Of a DNA stretch of 64,000 nt, positions 58,287 through 64,000 are shown one piece after another. The DNA is taken from contig NC_133538.1 of NCBI RefSeq assembly GCF_048544455.1, positions 150,120,422 through 150,184,421 on the forward strand, written 5' to 3'. Each line of letters starts with the position of its first letter. The stretch's first letter is position 1. This stretch comes from Silene latifolia (lineage: Eukaryota; Streptophyta; Magnoliopsida; Caryophyllales; Caryophyllaceae). Both the position numbers and the translations under genes were made by a program. The notes beneath the pieces are model-generated. The model ran no database searches. It saw only the letters and a program-made list of their open reading frames with translations, and was not told the origin of the DNA.

Positions 58287-59989
58287 TGTTAAGCGCATAA
58301 TTTACTATTTTTTATATAGTTATTTCCCATAATTTTACTTATATTTTCAGCATTATATTTCATTTTAATAATAAATTACTTCCTAGAACATCTTACTGCG
58401 ATTTATATAATTATTTGTAGGAAGGAGTTATTTTGATGCTGATATTAGCTAAACAGCTAAGCGAGACGATGAATAAAAGACGACAAAATAAATAAGGACT
58501 TCAAGCTTAGATTCAAAACCTCCAAGTCCACAATAAAGACAAAGCAGTCCAAAATAAAATGAAAATCCAAGAATTGAATAAAATGTTGACAAGGCCGTCA
58601 TTTACAAATGATGAAATAAAGAAGCATATTCGTAGAAGTTGGTGCATTGAAACATCAAATCTTGAAGCATTCAATTTGATGATGTTACATTGAAGGATTT
58701 TTAAGGGTTAAACGCATGCTAACATTTAAATGGGTGAAGAGTTATTCTGATAAATACAACATGAAACATCTCAAATTAATTATTTAATTCATGAAACATT
58801 CATATTTTGAAGAAACTTCAAGCACTAATAGCATAAACTGTAGGAATAATTTTACATGTAATGTATTTACATTAATTAGTGATGTAAACGTACGTGTATT
58901 ATTTAATTTAGAAACTCACATGATCACCTATATAAAGAAGGTGATTTGCATTTGAGAGATGGAGGAGAACACAACAATAAGCAATAAAATAATTAGATTC
59001 ATATTAAATTCTATTTATTCTCTCATTATTCACATCAATTATCTTATTCATATTTTTACACTTTCATGCTATTATTTGACGACAAGCTCAAAGTACTCAA
59101 CTTGTCATTGCCATAGTTAATACTATATTAATCTCCCTTATTTATCTCCTTTATATTTGTTTTATTTATTTATTTAAATATGTTATCTTCAATTATTAAA
59201 ATTTTTATTTTAGTTATAATTATGGATCGTGAGTAGTCTTTTGTCTAGGGCTCGGTGGAGCCTTAATATGGATTGTTCAATGTTATAATTTTCTAAACAT
59301 TATTTAGTGGTTGTACTTAGGTTTGATAGGGTTGTGCTAAAGTATTAATTTATTGGTCATAATCTATATACGTAGCTCTTGATTAATACTACAATGAGAG
59401 TTGAGTTTAGTCCTTTCGAGTTAGCATATATATTGTGATTTAAATATAATTAATAATTACTTAGTGTAGATTGCAATGAGAGTTGAATTTCCACTTAGAG
59501 AACTCGAGTCAAAATTAGACCTCTCCTATGAGAATGGTGAGAGTTATAGTTGAGACATTTTAATTTTGATCCTTAAAGCTCCTATATGAGTTATAAGACC
59601 CATGAGAATAGGATTATTTCACTATAAGAAGGCTTCTTATATCTCGAGAGAGAATAACAAGTATTGGTTTTAGTTTTCAGAGTTAAAACCAGAAAATTAG
59701 TCTCACCTAAATACACAATTAATTATGTTGTTCCTTCCAATAGTCTATATTGATCAATATATGTTAATGGTGATACCGTTGTCCTAGAGCTTTTTATTAT
59801 TGAATTAATTTTATTATCCAATTACTATATGTTATTTTTATTCTGTCATACCTCGCACATACACAAATATTATTTTGACGTAGATAAATCAAATCATAAA
59901 TCGACTAGTACTCAACCTTCACTTCCCTGAGATCGACCCGTAAGTGCTACAACAGACGCCGTTCACTTGCGGTAATTTATAACTGAACA
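58287..59989 (+). repeat. Athila E 3' LTR
   Basis: Partner of 49362-51066. It begins TGTTAAGCGC right after the polypurine tract and ends CTGAACA, followed by the duplication agaag. Confidence 0.9.
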
Positions 59990-60410
59990 AGAAGCTCTCA
60001 TCACCGCTCCAATTATGCAACCTCCCACTTGGGGAGAACCATTTGAGTTGATGTGCGATGCTAGTGATGTAGCGGTGGGAGCGGTTCTTGGACAAAGAAA
60101 GAATGGTAAACTTCATGCCATATATTATGCAAGAAAAACCTTGGATGATGCTCAAGCACACTACACCACCACCGAAAAGGAGCTTTTGGCGGTCATATAT
60201 GCTATGAACAAGTTCCGTTCCTACTTGGTGGGCTGCAAGGTAATTGTACACACCGATCATACGGCGTTGAGGCACTTGCTATTCAAGAAGGAATCGAAAC
60301 CACGCTTGATCCGGTGGATACTTTTGCTCCAAGAGTTTGATATTGAAATTAGAGACAAGAAGGGTGTGGAGAACGTAGGAGCCGACCATCTCTCTCTAGG
60401 CTATTCCATG
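59990..60410 (+). pseudogene. RNase H of Athila D, resuming after Athila E
   Basis: The reading continues with [60 protein letters not shown] and [20 protein letters not shown], ending at VGADHLS. These are the D-E-D-containing blocks of RNase H. It degrades the RNA strand during reverse transcription. The target duplication agaag forms its first bases. Confidence 0.85.
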
Positions 60411-60418
60411 AAAATGTT

Positions 60419-61780
60419 ATGGATGGGTTACCAATTGATGACTCCTTGCAGGATGATCAATTGTTCGCTCTTGCTCTTATGGATGTCCCTTGGTACGTGG
60501 ATTATGTTAACTACTTGGTATCCAGGGTCATCCCACATGACTATGACTTACATAAGAGGAATAAATTCTTTCATGATCTAAGGCAATATTTTTGGGATGA
60601 ACCTTGCCTATACAAATCTTGTGCGAATGGGATAATTAGGAGGTGCATTACAAGTGAAGAGGTGAAGCCGATAATCTCTCACTGCCATGATATGCCAAGT
60701 GGAGGGCATGGGAGTTTAAGGAAGACCGCCACAAGGGTGCTCCAATGCGGTTTCTATTGGCCTACCCTATTTCATGATGTGGCAACTTACGTCAAGGGGT
60801 GTGATAAGTGCCAACGAAGCGGCTATATTTCAAGGAGGCATGAGATGCCAATTAACTACATCCTAGAGGTAGAGTTGTTTGATGTATGGGATATTGATAA
60901 CCAAGGCCCCTACCCTTCCTCCTATGGATACGAGTACATACTTGTGGCGGTAGACTATGTGAGTAAGTGGGTAGAGGCTATTCCTACCAAGACATGTGAT
61001 GCCAAATCGGTTGGCAAGTTCTTGAAGAATACTATTTTCCCAAGATTTGGAGTACCAAGGGTTCTCATAAGTGATAGAGGTTTGCACTTTCATGAAAAGA
61101 CCTTTGAGGCTTTGCTCAAGAAACACGTGGTTCAACATAGAAGAAGTCTTGCTTATCACCCCCAAGCAAATGGGCAAGCCGAGGTCTCTAACCGGGAAAT
61201 CAAGTCTATTCTCAAGAAAACCGTGGCGAAATCGCGAAAAGATTGGTCAATGAAGCTAGATGATACTCTATGGGCGTACCGTACCGCCTTCAAAACCCTT
61301 ATTGGCACTTTGCCTTTTAGGTTGGTTTATGGTAAGCCTTGTCATCTCTCTGTTGAATTGGAGCACCGTGCCTTTTGGGCGGTAAAATTCTTGAATTTTG
61401 ACATGAAGAAAGCGGGAGAGAAAAGGCTTCTTGACATGAATGAATTGGAGGAATTTTTCCTCGATGCATATGAGAGTTCAAAGATTTACAAGGAGAAGAC
61501 AAAGAAGTTCCATGACAAGGCTATTTTAAGGAGGGAATTCAAGGTGGGAGACTTGGTTCTCCTCTTTAACTAAAGGTTCAAGTTATTTTAGGGAAAGCTC
61601 AAGTCGAAATGGTCGGGACCTTTCACCGTGGTCCGAGTTTTTCCCCATGGGTCGATTGAGATATCCGATGGAGATCAAGCTTTCAAGGTAAACGGACAGA
61701 GGCTCAAGCATGACATTGCCGGAGCACCCATCATAAAGAATATAAGCTCCATCGATACCTACCTTCTCCATACTTGATGT
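60419..61780 (+). pseudogene. Integrase of Athila D
   Basis: The zinc domain ([12 protein letters not shown] ... CDKCQRSG) is followed by the core [54 protein letters not shown] and [20 protein letters not shown] with the D-D-35-E residues. The C-terminal GPF-type module ([20 protein letters not shown]) and a [14 protein letters not shown] end close the protein near 61780. It is close to the Athila E integrase, showing that D and E belong to one lineage. Few breaks are seen. Confidence 0.85.
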
Positions 61781-62708
61781 AATTCATGACTTCGTCGAGC
61801 CTACGACATAAAACAATGGCGCTACGTGGGAGGCAACCCATGGAATTTGTATATAGCATGCATTTTAGGTAGACAATGAGAGCTTTGGAGCCATATTTTG
61901 TCCACTTTGGATTGGTGACGGAGGTCATATTTGAAGAAAACAAGCCTTATTTTCGTTTGACCCGAAAATCACGACGATGAGTCGGCGTAATTGTGGAAAA
62001 CACGAGTTCCAAGGTCAAACGGAAAGTCTCGAATTTCGAGTTTGTGAAAATTGAACAAGTTGAATGAAAATTGTTGAAAAAGAGCTGAATGCTGGGTTCT
62101 GCCGGTAGGCCGGCAGCCGGTGCCCCTACCGGTACCGAGACCAAATTATTTTGAAGAAAATTTGAAGAGTGTTGTGTTCTGCCAGTAGCCCGGCAGCCGG
62201 CTCACCGGCAGGGAACACATAGTATTGCTGAAAACTTGAAGAATTGCTGCAGGGAGTGTGTTCTGCCGGCAGCCGGCCCACTGGCTGGACACACATGAAG
62301 AAGTTGAAGAAGGTGAGTTAAGTGAGTATAGGAGTGTTCTGCTGGTAGGCCGGCAGCCGGCTCACCGGTAAGACACACAAGCCAATTTGAAAATGAGAGT
62401 AAGGGAGCATTCTACCGGTGGCCCGGCAGCCGGTTCGTCCACCGGTAGCGAGAACAAAAGTTTTGGAAGAAAAATTCGAAAAATTAGAAAGGGGAGGGGG
62501 GTGCTCAGCCGGCAGACCGGCTGCCGGTGCGCATACCGGCACAACGCACCACTCAGACCCGATAAACAAAAAAAAACCTCATTTCCTTCATTTATGCGAC
62601 ACATTATCCCTTCATTTCTCCACCATTTCGCCTCAAAACTCCCTCTAACTTCCTCAAATCTCAACCAATCTTCAACCTACCTTCACTAAACTCCCTCTAA
62701 TCTTCACA
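61781..62708 (+). other. Athila D spacer between pol and the 3' ORF
   Basis: About 930 bp of non-coding DNA. The first part has GCGCTACGTGGGAGGCAACC, the same block that follows integrase in Athila E. The second part is the hairpin array at 62090-62560. Subgenomic or spliced expression is a known possibility for downstream ORFs of such elements, but no splice site is proposed here. Confidence 0.6.
62090..62560. repeat. GC-rich hairpin array in the Athila D spacer
   Basis: Six units at about 75-95-bp intervals have the same design as the U3 array at 40109-40495: YTGTTCTGCCGG-like left arm, a GCCGGCAGCCGG core and a right arm such as CACCGGCAGGGAACAC. Arms vary between units while complementarity is largely kept. 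Confidence 0.8.
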
Positions 62709-64000
62709 ATGGCAGGAAGGAGAACAAGAGCCGATGTTGCAAGGGACTAAGTGGAGTTAATTGCACGAGCCGCCAACGACACCAACCCCGACCCAGATTT
62801 TCCGACGGTGGAATTTGCCACCCAAACTCAAAAGGGTAAGTTTATTCTATTTAAAAATCGTCCCCTAACCCCCACTAAGTTTCTACATCATCCGTCCTTA
62901 TCGGCCCTCGGGTTAGCTAGGGAGACGGAAGCTCTTTTTACCGGGGTAGGAATGAGGGGAATGTACACAATACATGAATATACTTACCCCCGACTCACTT
63001 GGGAGTTCTTGAGTAGTTTACGGATTAGCAAGCACCGACAAACAAATTTGGTGGCTACCCTTAGTTTCCGTCTCATGAACCGGGACCACACAATTTCATT
63101 GAGCCGGTTGGCTAATATGTTTGGGTTAGAAAATGCCGCATCACATAACCCACCCTCTACTTTTCATTATTCCCGAGTGTGAAAGGAAATTTTCGGTCTT
63201 GAGGATAAGGTTGGGGTAAAAAGGGCCGCAATTAGTTGACACAACCCCGTCATTCGGGTGTGGCATCGATTTATGGGATGTACTATTCTTGTGGTGGATG
63301 AGCCGTGGGTATTTCGGACTAATGAACTTGAAATTTTGGGGTCCTACTTGTTTACAAAACCCGCCGCCTTCAAGATTAATATGGCTCACCACCTTGCAAT
63401 TAATTTATCAAAAATTTCCAATTCTTCGGGGCAAAAAGTCCCAATCCATGTGGGTGGCATCATCACCCGTATTGCTCGAAATTTGGACCGTCCGGTAGAC
63501 CTTTCTACCATGAATTGAATACCCGGGGAGACTTATTTGACCAAGCAATACTTGACCACCAAGCTTGAGTGGCTTAAAGTGAACCCCATTGACGGCCGAG
63601 AGTATTGGCAAATCAACTACAAGAATTCAATCCCACTCCCCAATGTCACGGCAATCAAAATTGAGAAAGACAAAGATGACTACCTCCTCCAAATTGAAGA
63701 AGAACCACCCACCGAACAACCTCCTCCTAATATTCCATGTGTGTATTCACGGGATCGTAGAGTTCACACTCCTTCCTCCCTCTAATACACCATGCCACAA
63801 ACTCACCAACCCCCACCATGGCAATTCAAACCCGGTGAGGGGTCCTCCTCGAGCCAACCTTCCTACCCTCCCTTACCACCTTCCCTTACCGAGTGGATGG
63901 AGAGGATGGACATTGCCACGGCCAAGGCCGCGAGTGAGAAGGATGTATTAGGGTGGAAATTAGACCGCATCTATTATGATCAATCCACCGGTTCCTACCC
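62709..64000 (+). pseudogene. Athila D 3' ORF (ATHILA ORF-1 type), running off the right edge
   Basis: ATG at 62709 gives MAGRRTRADVARD, then ELIARAANDTNPDPDFPTVE, a KFILFKNRPLTPTKFLHHPS segment, YTIHEYTYPRLTWEFLSSLR and LATLSFRLMNRDHTISLSRL-type blocks with an LANMFGLE motif. A Pro-rich part (PPTEQPPPNIPC) and WMERMDIATAKAASEKDVLG follow near the edge. The block order matches the antisense ORFs of Athila A and B. The function of this family is unknown; it occupies the env position but no signal peptide or membrane segment is evident in the part seen. A few breaks are present. Confidence 0.65.

Larger units (their letters stand above)
49362..59989 (+). mobile_element. Athila E: nearly complete Ty3/gypsy element nested in Athila D
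   Basis: LTRs 49362-51066 and 58287-59989 (1705 and 1703 bp) begin TGTTAAGCGC and end CTGAATA or CTGAACA. The duplication agaag flanks the element (49357-49361 and 59990-59994). A tRNA-Asp-type primer site, gag, protease, RT, RNase H and integrase follow in order on the plus strand, then a 1.66-kb UTR and a polypurine tract. There is no 3' ORF after integrase. LTR divergence is about 2-4% by hand count, so it is a relatively recent arrival. The coding region has about four or five breaks. Confidence 0.9.
39867..64000 (+). mobile_element. Athila D: Ty3/gypsy element with giant tandem-expanded 5' LTR, interrupted by Athila E
   Basis: The element starts with TGATATGTGATTAG and a 5.57-kb LTR, then a perfect tRNA-Asp primer site (45445), gag, protease, RT, RNase H, integrase, a hairpin-rich spacer and an ATHILA-type 3' ORF that runs off the right edge. 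Athila E (49362-59989) is inserted in RNase H with the duplication agaag. The 3' LTR is outside the window, so age cannot be judged from LTRs. The coding part has roughly half a dozen breaks besides the insertion. Confidence 0.85.

Noticed and set aside
1-64000. Host protein-coding or tRNA genes between the elements
   Set aside because: Every stretch over about 300 bp could be assigned to an LTR element, its UTR or spacer; no intact host domain or tRNA clover-leaf was noticed. A covariance-model and protein search would be the decisive test.

Overview
The window is repeat-rich plant (angiosperm) nuclear DNA of the kind found in gene-poor, probably pericentromeric heterochromatin. No host gene, tRNA, rRNA or CRISPR array could be supported. 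Almost every base belongs to an LTR retrotransposon. Most are Ty3/gypsy elements of the Athila type, recognised by a tRNA-Asp-like primer site (TGGCGCCGTTGCCGGGGA), a gag with a CCHC knuckle, a protease with a DLGAS active site, Athila-like RT and integrase, and an extra ORF downstream of pol. One Ty1/copia element is also present. Species cannot be told from the sequence. Everything is treated as fossil or decayed.

Layout from left to right. (1) Athila B, minus strand: the 3' ORF fills 1-338 and 9064-10264 and is split by a decayed Ty1/copia element with both LTRs (339-9063). (2) Athila C, plus strand: 5' LTR 10609-12175, gag and the start of protease, ending abruptly near 14450. (3) Athila A, minus strand, about 14451-39866: a 3' LTR fragment, 3' UTR and 3' ORF, split by three insertions. 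These are a gag-protease element without pol (TG1, 15081-25278, which itself carries a solo Athila-like LTR at 20011-21766), a second such element (TG2, 27343-35837), and a 2.35-kb solo LTR (36799-39147). (4) Athila D, plus strand, 39867 to beyond the right edge: a 5.6-kb LTR swollen by five 870-bp tandem units, then gag-pol and a 3' ORF, split inside RNase H by Athila E (49362-59989), a nearly complete younger element with two 1.7-kb LTRs. Matching 5-bp target duplications were read by eye for TG1 (ggtac), TG2 (atggg), the two solo LTRs (cttct, tatac) and E (agaag).

The most striking signal is not coding. TG1 and TG2 carry the palindrome GTCGATCGAC in pairs, and every pair I measured has a start-to-start distance of exactly 21 bp (two helical turns) although the 11-bp spacers differ. 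The pairs lie in the U3 just upstream of the TATA box, in the LTR downstream of it, in the UTR and inside the gag-protease linker. One variant pair (GTCTATAGAC) differs at two positions that together keep the palindrome. Athila D carries an unrelated family of GC-rich hairpins, with compensating stem changes, both upstream of its TATA box and in the spacer between pol and the 3' ORF. Other Athila LTRs carry yet other GC-rich inverted motifs at the same place. Family-specific inverted-repeat arrays next to LTR promoters, copied into internal spacers, are my candidate for an undescribed regulatory or RNA-recognition system. That interpretation is inference.

TG1 and TG2 share PBS type, LTR termini (TGAT...ATCA) and protease type with Athila but have no RT, RNase H or integrase. 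They were probably mobilised in trans by Athila-type enzymes and landed inside an Athila copy.
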